Positions 1 through 7,442 of a stretch of DNA of 64,000 nucleotides are shown one piece after another. The notes beneath the pieces are model-generated. The model ran no database searches and was not told where the DNA came from. It saw nothing but the letters and a program-made list of their open reading frames with translations. Location: NCBI GenBank assembly GCA_903884655.1, contig CAISFO010000011.1, forward strand, positions 1 to 64,000, read 5' to 3'. This DNA comes from an uncultured Holophagaceae bacterium (lineage in GTDB: Bacteria > Acidobacteriota > Holophagae > Holophagales > Holophagaceae). Position 1 is the first letter of the stretch. Every line of letters begins with the position of its first letter. Made by a program: the position numbers and the translations under genes.

Positions 1-2846
1 CTTTTTTGGTTCATCATGTCGGTCAGGGTGCTTCGCGTATAACCGCGGTCATCCTGGACTGTCAGGACGAGTCCCTGAAGGGTCGTGGAACATGTCGTGA
101 GGGTGCCCCAAACGTTCGGCACCAGGACGGTGCTCTTCAGGCGTCCCCTGGAATCGTAGGTGTCCTTCAGGCGCCCCAACTTGTCATAAGTCCAGGTGGA
201 GGCATGGTACGGCATTTCAGTTGGCAGGACGAACCCCGTCTCCCAATCCTTCTTGCCCCAGCCATCGTAGTGGGTGGTTTGTGTACTCAGGTCTGGTTTG
301 GTAATACAGGTTATCCGCCCAAAGGCATCGACATCCGTTCGAGTGGTGAGGGGCCGCGCTTCCGCTGTGACGGTTTCAGCGCTCCAACGACCATTGATGT
401 CAAATGTAAACGCCCGGGTAAGGGCACCCACACTTCCCTTGGCGAGGCGGGTTTCCAGCGACAAGCGTCCGAAGGAATCATACTGTCGCGTCAGGATTAC
501 ACCCAGAGGGTCGGTAATCTTTCGGGCCCTGCCAGAATTGTCCCAATTTTCGTAAGTGGTGATAGCGCCCGTGGCCAGGTCGGTTTCCGTCCATAGCCAG
601 GATTGGGGAGATGGCTCATAGGCATATGACTTCCCCGATCTCACAGAGCTGATATCAGGATTGGGCAGGATCACCCCTTCTGGCCCAGTCGCGGAGAAAC
701 TCGACTCCTGCACCATGGGTTTGCCCGGGACATAGGTTCGAGTCTCACAGGAGGTGGAGCCGGAACTGCGCGTGTTGGTGATGGTGTCCGGAAGCCCAGC
801 TGCCGTGTAGGTGTAGGTCGTAATCCCCAGATCGACACTGGTGGCCCCTTCTCTAAGGGCCGGCAGTCCACCTCCATCTAGGGACCTGATTTCCCGGTCC
901 TTGAGCAACAGGTGCAGGGTCGCTTCCCAGTGACGCATCATGCTGATCTGTGAATGCACCGCTGTGCCTGAGACATAGGGGGTGATGTCAGAGGCACCTG
1001 CCGAGGGCAGGGCGGGATCGATCATTGGGGGGCTGGCGGGAACATCCGTCCACACATCCGTTTGAGTGGTCCCAAAGGCGTCCCATGCACCCTGAATGGT
1101 GATTCGAGTCGGAGCCCCGACCTGTGTGTCGTCGGGAAGGGTTGCAACAGGGGTATAGACACGGGTTCGTGTCGCGAAGGCCGGGAAGCTTGAAGGGAAT
1201 TCCAGCAATCCCTGCGGGTTGGCATAACAAAGCGTGCTCCAGCCGTCAAAATGTGTGGTCTGGTCCACCATCGGACTGGCTGGTGTGCCATCCGAGGACA
1301 AACCAACGCCGTGAATTCTCTCCTGCTTCAGGATCACAGACATATTGAAAAGCGCAGATTGTCCAGCGGTGGGGTGGGTTAGAGTGACGCCCCGGTATTC
1401 ATTGGTGGGGCTTCCGACGGGGCTGACCACCAGAGTCGTTCGATGCGCACCGTTGAAGACGGAATTGACCACCACAGGCAGGACCCGCGATATGAGGACT
1501 CGCTGACCAGCACCGTTTTCATCTGTGCTCGTGATGCCCGTGATGGCTGGCCAGATCCTGGAGGTCCCATCCAGATTCTCCTGCCAGGCTCCGGGGTCTT
1601 GAGTGATGGATTGTGGTGGTAGCACCGATGGGGATCGGGGCGCCCCAGCGTAGGTGAATCGCTCCGTCAGGCCGTTCGGATGCTGAATGGCATCCAGACG
1701 GGAGCCTGCACAGCTCCCATCCGGATTCCATGTGAAGGTCGTGGGCGCCTGGTTGCCCACGGTCACCGAATCGTGAAAAAAACCACCGCGCGTGGTCCAG
1801 TGCCCTGCCATCACGACGTTGTCATACCCAAAGGAATTGCTGATGGTGTAATTGGCATTACTGCCCACCGCAGTCCCATTCAGTGTGATGGTGTCCTGTG
1901 TTTTCTCGTTCCTAAACACAATCGTATAGGGATCACCAGCGACCACGGGAGGAGTCCTTACCACGCTCACTCTGTCACCCCACCGGTTGGTGAAATACGT
2001 GGTGAGGCCAGCGTGTCGCCCCGCCAGAGTGGTGGCCCAGATGGCGTTATGGCCGTCTACAATCACCATTCGGGTGGCGCGGTAATCGTGATTCACCACT
2101 GTCCGATGGGAAGCGGTATCGACGTAGTTATGCTTGAGCCGCCAAGTCCAGGCTATGTATTGCCGTGTGCCGTCTGAGGACGTTCCTCGCGCCATGATGT
2201 ACTTCTCAGGCTGGATCCCCATCTGCAAGATCGCCAAGGTATCGGGGTTATTTGAGTAACTTTCCAGGGCCTCGGCAGAACCATCGTCATCCACCCCTAA
2301 TTCAGGGAAGGCATCACCTGCAAGGGCTGGCCCGGGGAAGTACGTCCCATAGAATGTCCAGGGTTCACCATGGACTGAGACTGTCCACTGGGAGCCTTCC
2401 ATTGGGTCCCAGGTCGAGGTTGCTGGATCCTCAACAGGTATGGGCAGAGTAGGCCAAATCATGGGCGTGAATATGCCGCCATTTCCGCCAATGGGGTACG
2501 ACGTGTTCGCGTCATCTCCTGGATAGCCCAGGCATAACCCATCTCGTTGACTCTTGTAGGTCCAGTTGAAGCGAACAGGAATGCGGCCGGGCAAAGATGG
2601 CCCCAGCGGTACCTTCAATTCCAAGTTCCCCGTTACCGCATCGACCGAACCCAGTCGCACTGGGTAACGGTACGAGGTCGAGGTGGATTCACCAGGGACC
2701 ACCCGCTCGCCGTCGGTGATCTGGGCCATCAGAGTTGTGGTCGTACCCATCAACAACCAGCCCAACAGGGCGGAGATTACACGTGTGCCTAGCTTCGATC
2801 CGACGAAACCAGTTGAGTGAAGGATGCGACGAGTGAGAGATAGCAC
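1..2846 (-). CDS. RHS/YD-repeat-like cell-surface or secreted protein, N-terminal part (continues past left edge)
   Basis: An uninterrupted minus-strand frame of about 948 codons runs from a GTG at 2846 to the window edge without a stop. The GTG has AGGAG seven bases upstream. Residues 1 to about 42 contain a basic start, a hydrophobic stretch (ISALLGWLLMGTTTTLMAQ) and a plausible signal-peptidase site. The next ~600 residues lack clear repeats. From about residue 690 the chain has RHS/YD-type units: TYTYTAAGLPDTITNT, RQYDSFGRLSLETRLAKG, DVDAFGRITCITKPD and WTYDKLGRLKDTYDSRGR. In this family such repeats build a hollow shell around a C-terminal toxin or adhesin domain, which here lies outside the window, so the effector cannot be named. 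Codon use is less GC-biased than in neighbouring genes, and IS remnants follow, consistent with acquisition by transfer. No PAAR or VgrG domain is seen, so Sec export is more likely than type VI loading. Confidence 0.85.
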   Translation of the reverse strand, partial: MLSLTRRILHSTGFVGSKLGTRVISALLGWLLMGTTTTLMAQITDGERVVPGESTSTSYRYPVRLGSVDAVTGNLELKVPLGPSLPGRIPVRFNWTYKSQRDGLCLGYPGDDANTSYPIGGNGGIFTPMIWPTLPIPVEDPATSTWDPMEGSQWTVSVHGEPWTFYGTYFPGPALAGDAFPELGVDDDGSAEALESYSNNPDTLAILQMGIQPEKYIMARGTSSDGTRQYIAWTWRLKHNYVDTASHRTVVNHDYRATRMVIVDGHNAIWATTLAGRHAGLTTYFTNRWGDRVSVVRTPPVVAGDPYTIVFRNEKTQDTITLNGTAVGSNANYTISNSFGYDNVVMAGHWTTRGGFFHDSVTVGNQAPTTFTWNPDGSCAGSRLDAIQHPNGLTERFTYAGAPRSPSVLPPQSITQDPGAWQENLDGTSRIWPAITGITSTDENGAGQRVLISRVLPVVVNSVFNGAHRTTLVVSPVGSPTNEYRGVTLTHPTAGQSALFNMSVILKQERIHGVGLSSDGTPASPMVDQTTHFDGWSTLCYANPQGLLEFPSSFPAFATRTRVYTPVATLPDDTQVGAPTRITIQGAWDAFGTTQTDVWTDVPASPPMIDPALPSAGASDITPYVSGTAVHSQISMMRHWEATLHLLLKDREIRSLDGGGLPALREGATSVDLGITTYTYTAAGLPDTITNTRSSGSTSCETRTYVPGKPMVQESSFSATGPEGVILPNPDISSVRSGKSYAYEPSPQSWLWTETDLATGAITTYENWDNSGRARKITDPLGVILTRQYDSFGRLSLETRLAKGSVGALTRAFTFDINGRWSAETVTAEARPLTTRTDVDAFGRITCITKPDLSTQTTHYDGWGKKDWETGFVLPTEMPYHASTWTYDKLGRLKDTYDSRGRLKSTVLVPNVWGTLTTCSTTLQGLVLTVQDDRGYTRSTLTDMMNQK

Positions 2847-3378
2847 GTTCGATCTCCTACATCAAGGATGTGGGCGGTACAGAAATGGACCTTAGTGCCA
2901 GCAAACCAAAAGAGTTGAGGTAACAAAGGATTCGAATGTTCAAAATTCCAATACATTCGTAGATATTATTCAAGGAATAAATGATATGAAAGTAATTTTT
3001 TGTAACAACTCGACGACTAGCATCCCGAAAATGGACAATTCTCAGGGTCGAAATTCTTCGCCAAGCCTCAGTCACTTTCTAAAATCACGAACATGGCTGG
3101 GCGAAAATTCTGGGAACTCAAATTCTCCTGCCGGCTGACATCCTCCCCGTAAATTTGGAGGGATACCCTACCTAAGGATGTGAGTGGTGTGGACGGCCGT
3201 TCGGCCAGACTATGGGAGGTTCCTTGACCTTTTGGCGGAGGACGAGGGTGGGACCTTGGTCATAATTTAACTAAAGAGGAACATGACCCCGCGCGAGGTT
3301 ACGACCCAGACCCTGGACTGCGCGACCTGAGTGGAGCACCTGGAATCTCGGCAAGTTGCGAAATTTGGCAAGGTTTCA
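2847..3378. other. AT-rich non-coding stretch upstream of the RHS gene
   Basis: About 530 bases of clearly lower GC than the rest of the window, with runs such as those around 2920-3005. It presumably holds the RHS promoter. Short open frames here show no recognisable protein and no convincing ribosome site. Apart from the hairpin at 3136-3164, listed separately, I see no defined element. Confidence 0.5.
3136..3164 (-). mobile_element. Possible IS200/IS605-type right-end hairpin remnant
   Basis: Read on the minus strand the segment is an imperfect hairpin, ATCCCTCC, a short A/T-rich loop, then GGGGAGGATGTCA. The end GGGGAGGATGTCA resembles the right end of many IS200/IS605 (TnpB/IS1341-type) elements, which finish in a subterminal hairpin followed by GAGGATGTCA. 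No tnpA or tnpB coding sequence is recognisable beside it, so this would be a decayed end. The resemblance is to a short motif only and could be chance. Confidence 0.35.
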
Positions 3379-3822
3379 TCAAGAGCTCCTAACCGGAGAT
3401 GGGCAACGAGTCAACGGACAAGTGAAACGGAACAAAGGATATTTGAAACGAGCCCTGACACCCTTCTCGCCAGGGCGCTTCCGCCAGCGCGTCATTAGAG
3501 AAGGGTTTATCGGGAAGTGGCGCAGAAACATCACCTCGCCAGTGAAATACTGCCTTACGGGTTCGCGACCCACCCCTTCACGACGTCCTGATCCAACAGG
3601 GCGTAGGTGTGCTTGAGCAGGTGCAGCCTCGCCATCAATCGAATGGGAATCCCCAGGCGGCCAAGGTCGAGCACATACAGGTGACCAAACTCCTGCATCA
3701 AGTCATCCCAGTGGATCTTCGCCGCCAGCCGCTCCAACTCATGGTTCGAGTCCAACGCCAAGTCCAATTCCCACCTGAACCACCGGCTGATCTTTCAATG
3801 TTCGCCTAGGTTTTGGCTTCAT
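3379..3822 (-). pseudogene. IS5-family transposase remnant, frameshifted and truncated
   Basis: Three pieces in different minus-strand frames together match the N-terminal third of an IS5-family DDE transposase. An ATG at 3822 begins MKPKPRRTLKDQ. A frame change leads to NHELERLAAKIHWDDLMQEF and IPIRLMARLHLLKHTYALLD, ending at a stop after KGWVANP (3555). A second frame change gives RQYFTGEVMFLRHFPINPSL and TRWRKRPGEKG. In intact relatives these form one continuous block, with WVxNPYxQYFTGE reading straight through. The catalytic DDE core is absent. At least two frameshifts and the missing C-terminus make it non-functional. It marks past transposition in the accessory segment. Confidence 0.82.
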
Positions 3823-3887
3823 GCGTCCACCGAAAAAGCGTGGGTCACCCCTACCTTTCTGGAGTACCAGACATACTACAGGCAGCC

Positions 3888-4115
3888 TTAAATTGTTGCC
3901 ATATTTAGATCTGTGGCTTGTTCCAGGGTGTCCATCTGTCCACAAAGACCACTCTCTAAGGTGATGACCGTGTCATTTCCCTTCAAATTCACAGCGCTGG
4001 CGTAGTGCACTTTGCTGTCGTCCAGCCGCCCTCCTACACCGAGACCTATAGGGGGCCTATCACCTTGACGAGTTTTTGTAGCAAGCATCTTGGTGGACGA
4101 ATAGGGGAAGAACAA
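3888..4115 (-). CDS. Orphan 75-codon frame, possibly a fragment of a toxin/effector C-terminus
   Basis: A short minus-strand frame ends at a TAA at 3888-3890. Its second half contains SKVHYASAVNLKGNDTVITL followed by ESG. A pattern of this kind (H-[YF]-A-x-V, then D-x-[IV]-T-L-E) is, from memory, seen near the C-termini of some polymorphic-toxin-like proteins with papain/NlpC-type folds. I see no Shine-Dalgarno sequence for its ATG and no catalytic Cys. It may be a broken C-terminal cassette left by rearrangement between the IS5 remnant and the tRNA fragment. It is equally possible that it is not a gene. Confidence 0.3.
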   Translation of the reverse strand: MFFPYSSTKMLATKTRQGDRPPIGLGVGGRLDDSKVHYASAVNLKGNDTVITLESGLCGQMDTLEQATDLNMATI

Positions 4116-4170
4116 GGCAACGATAATTTTGGATCATTTAATATTATTAATGCTTTACATAAATAAAAAA

Positions 4171-4213
4171 ACGGATTTTGAGTCCGTCGCGTCTGCCATT
4201 TCGCCACACCGGC
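4171..4213 (-). pseudogene. 5'-half of a tRNA-Leu (anticodon CAA) ending in a T-tract
   Basis: On the minus strand, GCCGGTG (acceptor 5' strand), TG, a leucine-type D arm (GCGAAATGGCAGACGC) and a full anticodon stem-loop ACGGA-CTCAAAA-TCCGT can be read. The loop gives anticodon CAA. Directly after the stem the sequence changes to TTTTTTTATTTATG, with no variable arm, T arm or acceptor 3' strand. It is therefore a truncated gene, not a tRNA. The anticodon stem-loop plus T7 has the shape of an intrinsic terminator on the minus strand. Its place between core repeats and the accessory segment suggests a scar of integration or deletion at a tRNA-Leu gene. The intact tRNA-Leu(TAA) at 21730 is a different isoacceptor. 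Confidence 0.8.
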
Positions 4214-4251
4214 CAGAACGCCCAGGATAGCGCAGGGGCGCGGGTTCTCAA

Positions 4252-4485
4252 AGCCGGAACACGGCTTGGCCGGGTTCCGGCGTGGGGGTCCGGGGGTGTT
4301 CGCGCAGCGTGGAACCCCCGGTGAACAACAGCCGGAACACGGCTTGGCCGGGTTCCGGCGCGGGAGCCCGGGGGTGTTCGCGCAGCGTGGAACCCCCGGA
4401 GCGTATCAGCCGGAACACGGCTTGGCCGGGTTCCGGCGCGGGGGCCCGGGGGTGTTCGCGCAGCGTGGAACCCCCGGAGCGTATC
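4252..4485. repeat. Three 78-bp palindrome-rich tandem repeats
   Basis: Units lie at 4252-4329, 4330-4407 and 4408-4485, exactly 78 bp each and nearly identical. The first differs mainly in its last ~8 bases and a few G/A/T changes. Each unit holds two hairpins: CCGGAAC...GTTCCGG, and a perfect 8-bp stem CCGGGGGT...ACCCCCGG around a ~16-base loop. The array starts four bases beyond the nadE stop codon and separates it from the tRNA-Leu fragment. Because 78 is a multiple of three, both strands stay open across it, but the encoded peptides are repeats of the palindromes. It looks like a REP/BIME-like intergenic element, possibly stabilising the nadE mRNA 3' end. Confidence 0.9.
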
Positions 4486-4489
4486 CGTA

Positions 4490-6199
4490 TCAAAGCGCGG
4501 TCAAGGGAATGCGTCTGCCGGCGCCGAAGGCCTTGGGGCTCACCTTGAAGGCGAAGGGCAGCTGACGGCGCTTGAACTCGGTGCGGCGCAGAAGGCCCAG
4601 GATGCGGGGCAGTGCCGCGCGGGCCTGGGCGAGGGCGGGCCCCTCCAGCAGCAAGGCCAGGTCCTCCGCGAGACCTTCCTCGGGCCGCTGGGCCTCCAGC
4701 GCGACGCCCAGGATGGCGTCCAGCTGCGCGTAGGGGAGCAGGCTGGCCTCGTCGGTCTGGCCGGGGCGCAGTTCCGCCGTAGGCGGCCGTTCCAGCACGC
4801 TGCGGGGCACGGCCTCACCCAGATCCCGGGCCATGGCGTAGACCCGGGCCTTGAGACAATCCCCAAGAGGCGCAAAGGCGCCGATGCCGTCTCCATAAAG
4901 GGTGAAGTAGCCCGTGGCGGCCTCGCTCTTGTTTCCGGTGTTCAGCACGGCCACACGGTCCGTGCCGAGACGCCGCTGGACCTCCGGCTCCGAAGTGAGC
5001 GCCATGAGGAGGCTGCCGCGGCAGCGGCTCTGGAGGTTCTCGTCGGTCAAGCCGAAGCTCCGGCCGTGGAAGACCTTTTCCAGCGAGGCGGCAAACCCTG
5101 TGAATGGGTAGTCTGCGTCCAGCCTGAGGAAACCCATGCCCAGGTGCCGGGCCTGCTGCTCGGCGAAATCACTGCTCTCCTGGCTGCTGAAGCGCGTCGG
5201 CAGGGCGGCCCCGAGGACCCGGTCCGGCCCGAGGGCTTCCACCGCCAGGGCGGCTGCGACCGCGCTATCGATGCCACCAGAGAGGCCAAGCACCACGGCC
5301 TCGAGGCCCTGCTTGGCGAGGTTGTCCCGGATGCCTGTCACCAGGGCGTGGCGGAGCCAGGGCCCTTCTTCCACCGGGCGCCAGGGCTGGCCCGGCGCCG
5401 CCGGATCCACCAGGAAGGAGGTTTCCTGGAAGGGAACGCAACCCTGCCAGCGACCATCGGGCAGGGCCAGCCCCGAGCCGCCGTCGAAGAGCAGCCAGCT
5501 TTCCGCGCCCACGCGGCTGGCGTAGGCAATGGGAATCCGATGCTTCTGCGCCAGACCAGGCAGCAGGCGGCGGCGCTGGGCCTCCTTCGAGGGGATGGCC
5601 CAGGGGACGCTGCGGCCTTCGGGAAGCCAGCTGCCGAGGGCGCTGGGACTGGCACTGGCGTTGAGGATCAGGGTCGCGCCTGCGGCCGCCAGATCCGCGA
5701 TGGGATCCATGCCGTAGCCCACGGGCACGTTGCCCAGCTGGGGATCAGCCCAGAGGTCCTCGCAGATGGAGAGACCAATGCGATGGTCCTTGTAATCGAC
5801 CAGCGGCTGGGGCGACGCGTCAGGTTCGAAGTAGCGGTGCTCGTCGAACACGTCGTAGCTGGGCAGCACCCGCTTCCGGGCGCAGTGGCGCAGCTCCCGG
5901 CCTTCGCACCACCAGAGCTCGTTCCAGAGGCGCCCCGAGGGCGCGGCCGTGGCCGTGCCGAACACGAGCGGGACCGGTCCCGTCAGGGCCGCGAGCCGAA
6001 GGGATTCGGCCTCGATGCGACGCCGCAGGCCGGGCTCCCAGAGGCGATCCTCCAGCAGGTAGCCGGGGATGGCCAGCTCCGGCGCCAGCACCAGCTCGGC
6101 TCCGGCCAAGACGGCCTCGGCATAGGCTGCTTCCAGCTTGTGGCCATTGCCCTCGGGATCCCCGAGGCGAGCGTTGAGCTGGAGCAGCGCGATTCTCAC
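4490..6199 (-). CDS. nadE: Glutamine-dependent NAD+ synthetase
   Basis: Makes NAD from deamido-NAD, ATP and glutamine (EC 6.3.5.1) in the cytoplasm. The 569-residue length matches the two-domain glutamine-using type. The N-terminal nitrilase-like glutaminase domain shows its catalytic triad: Glu41 (LAPELAIPGY), Lys109 (KRVLPSYDVFDE) and Cys146 (SICEDLW). The C-terminal synthetase domain has the PP-loop LGLSGGIDS (residues 305-312) and the typical NTGNKSEAATGYFTLYGD segment. The start is GTG with AGGAGG six bases upstream; that site lies in the loop of an 8-bp GC hairpin (listed separately). It follows the histidine kinase gene by 83 bases on the same strand and may be co-transcribed with it. 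Palindromic repeats follow its stop codon. Confidence 0.96.
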   Translation of the reverse strand: MRIALLQLNARLGDPEGNGHKLEAAYAEAVLAGAELVLAPELAIPGYLLEDRLWEPGLRRRIEAESLRLAALTGPVPLVFGTATAAPSGRLWNELWWCEGRELRHCARKRVLPSYDVFDEHRYFEPDASPQPLVDYKDHRIGLSICEDLWADPQLGNVPVGYGMDPIADLAAAGATLILNASASPSALGSWLPEGRSVPWAIPSKEAQRRRLLPGLAQKHRIPIAYASRVGAESWLLFDGGSGLALPDGRWQGCVPFQETSFLVDPAAPGQPWRPVEEGPWLRHALVTGIRDNLAKQGLEAVVLGLSGGIDSAVAAALAVEALGPDRVLGAALPTRFSSQESSDFAEQQARHLGMGFLRLDADYPFTGFAASLEKVFHGRSFGLTDENLQSRCRGSLLMALTSEPEVQRRLGTDRVAVLNTGNKSEAATGYFTLYGDGIGAFAPLGDCLKARVYAMARDLGEAVPRSVLERPPTAELRPGQTDEASLLPYAQLDAILGVALEAQRPEEGLAEDLALLLEGPALAQARAALPRILGLLRRTEFKRRQLPFAFKVSPKAFGAGRRIPLTAL

Positions 6200-6219
6200 G
6201 CGCCGCCTCCTGCGGCGCG
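6199..6219 (-). promoter_or_regulatory. Hairpin presenting the nadE ribosome binding site in its loop
   Basis: On the minus strand the bases form CGCGCCGC-AGGAG-GCGGCGCG, a perfect 8-bp GC stem with AGGAG of the Shine-Dalgarno site as the loop. The last stem base is the G of the nadE GTG start. Such a structure would affect initiation by exposing the site in a loop while burying the start codon edge. Regulation is inferred only from structure; the GC-rich palindrome could also be an incidental intergenic repeat. Confidence 0.5.
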
Positions 6220-6282
6220 CCCTTCGGGCTTCGGCTTCGCCAAAGTGGCACTCCGCTCCTGCTGCGTCCTCATGGTTTCACT

Positions 6283-7419
6283 TTACCAGCGGATCTCCGC
6301 GCAGGTGCCACCTTCGGGCCGTGGCGACAGGCGCAGATCCGCGCCCTGGGCATTGAGCCACTTCAGGGCCAGGGGCAGACCCAGGCCCGTGCCATCGGGA
6401 CGGCCACTCTCGAAGGGACGCAGCATGCGGATGGCGGTGTCCTCGGAAAGTCCCGGGCCGTCATCCAGCACTTCCAAAACGCCTTCGTCGATCCGTATCA
6501 AGACCCGGCCGCCCATGGGCGTGGCCTGGCAGGCATTCTCCAGCAGGTTCACCAGGGCCTGGTGCAGTAGCAGGGGATCGCCCGTGGCGCCCCCCCGGCC
6601 TTCGCAGAGCAGGCTGCGCCCCTGGCTCAGGGGTCGCCGTTTCAGCTCCGCCAGAGCCTGGACCGCCACATCTTCCAGGCGCAGGGGCTCGGACAGCGGC
6701 TCCAGCGGCTTCGCCCACTGGAGAAAACGCTGCACCAGCCGCTCCAGCTCCTCGGTCTCCTCCAGCAGCTCACGGGCGGCCTGTCCGTGGCCGGCCCGCT
6801 GCAGCAGCTGCCCCTGCCCCTTCAGCACGGCCAGGCCATTCTTCAGCTGGTGGGCCACCCCGGCGGTCATCTCGCCCAGTTCGGCGAAGCGCTCCCGCAG
6901 CTGCCGGCGGCGTTCCTCGAGCTCGGCCTCGGTGATGTCCTCGAACTGCACCAGGGCCCCGATGCGGTCCGGCGCCTCCATGCGCTGGATCCGCCAGCGG
7001 CGGTCCAGGGCGCCCAGCCGCCGGGCCGGTCCCGGCTCGGCCTCCAGAGCCTCCCGCAACCAGGGGAAGGGCTCCAGGACGAAGGCGGCCTCCAGTCCGA
7101 TCACGCCTGGTTTCACCCCCAGCAGCTCCTGGCCCCGCCGGTTCAGGGCCGCCAGCCGGTGGCGCTGATCCACCCACAGCAGCCCCGTGGGCAGGGCGTC
7201 CAGCAGCCGCTCGTGGACCGTCCTCAGTTCCCCCAGGGAGGCGGCCAGCTCCCCCCGTTCCCGAAGGCTGCCCGAGACCGCCGAAAGGAGCAGGGACTCG
7301 GGATCGGCGGGGGTCTGCCGCCGCAGCCGGGCCCAGCGCACCAGCAGGAGGAGCAGCCCCCCCGCCACCGCTCCGATGGGAAGGGCCAAGACCAGCCAGG
7401 CGATGATACGGGGATGCAT
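6283..7419 (-). CDS. Membrane-anchored PAS histidine kinase (NtrB/AtoS-like)
   Basis: A 378-residue sensor kinase. One N-terminal membrane helix (about residues 6-28) is followed by a PAS-like sensor (about 65-165) and a HisKA dimerisation domain with His190 in the H-box VAHQLKN. The HATPase domain has the N-box LVNLLENACQAT (Asn291/Asn295), G1 DDGPGL (319-324) and G2 GTGLGL (343-348). The short H-box and compact ATPase resemble NtrB-type kinases, which usually pair with sigma-54 regulators. No regulator gene is adjacent: nadE lies downstream and ppsR is divergent with only 23 bases between starts. The signal is unknown; the lack of a periplasmic loop suggests cytoplasmic sensing. Confidence 0.9.
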   Translation of the reverse strand: MHPRIIAWLVLALPIGAVAGGLLLLLVRWARLRRQTPADPESLLLSAVSGSLRERGELAASLGELRTVHERLLDALPTGLLWVDQRHRLAALNRRGQELLGVKPGVIGLEAAFVLEPFPWLREALEAEPGPARRLGALDRRWRIQRMEAPDRIGALVQFEDITEAELEERRRQLRERFAELGEMTAGVAHQLKNGLAVLKGQGQLLQRAGHGQAARELLEETEELERLVQRFLQWAKPLEPLSEPLRLEDVAVQALAELKRRPLSQGRSLLCEGRGGATGDPLLLHQALVNLLENACQATPMGGRVLIRIDEGVLEVLDDGPGLSEDTAIRMLRPFESGRPDGTGLGLPLALKWLNAQGADLRLSPRPEGGTCAEIRW

Positions 7420-7442
7420 GCCATCAGGGTAATCTGGAACCT

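Noticed and set aside
2857..3075. 72-codon minus-strand frame just upstream of the RHS gene
   Set aside because: Lies in the AT-rich promoter zone, no ribosome site and no recognisable sequence; the RHS GTG follows within 11 bases.
4171..4213. Intron-interrupted tRNA-Leu
   Set aside because: Known bacterial tRNA-Leu introns interrupt the anticodon loop; here the break comes after the complete anticodon stem and no 3' half is found downstream within the window.
4252..4485. CRISPR array
   Set aside because: The repeats are contiguous, 78 bp long with internal hairpins and have no unique spacers.
5066..7168. A 700-codon open frame on the plus strand opposite nadE and the histidine kinase
   Set aside because: High-GC codon bias leaves the opposite strand open; the translation is low-complexity and matches nothing, while the minus-strand genes have complete motifs.
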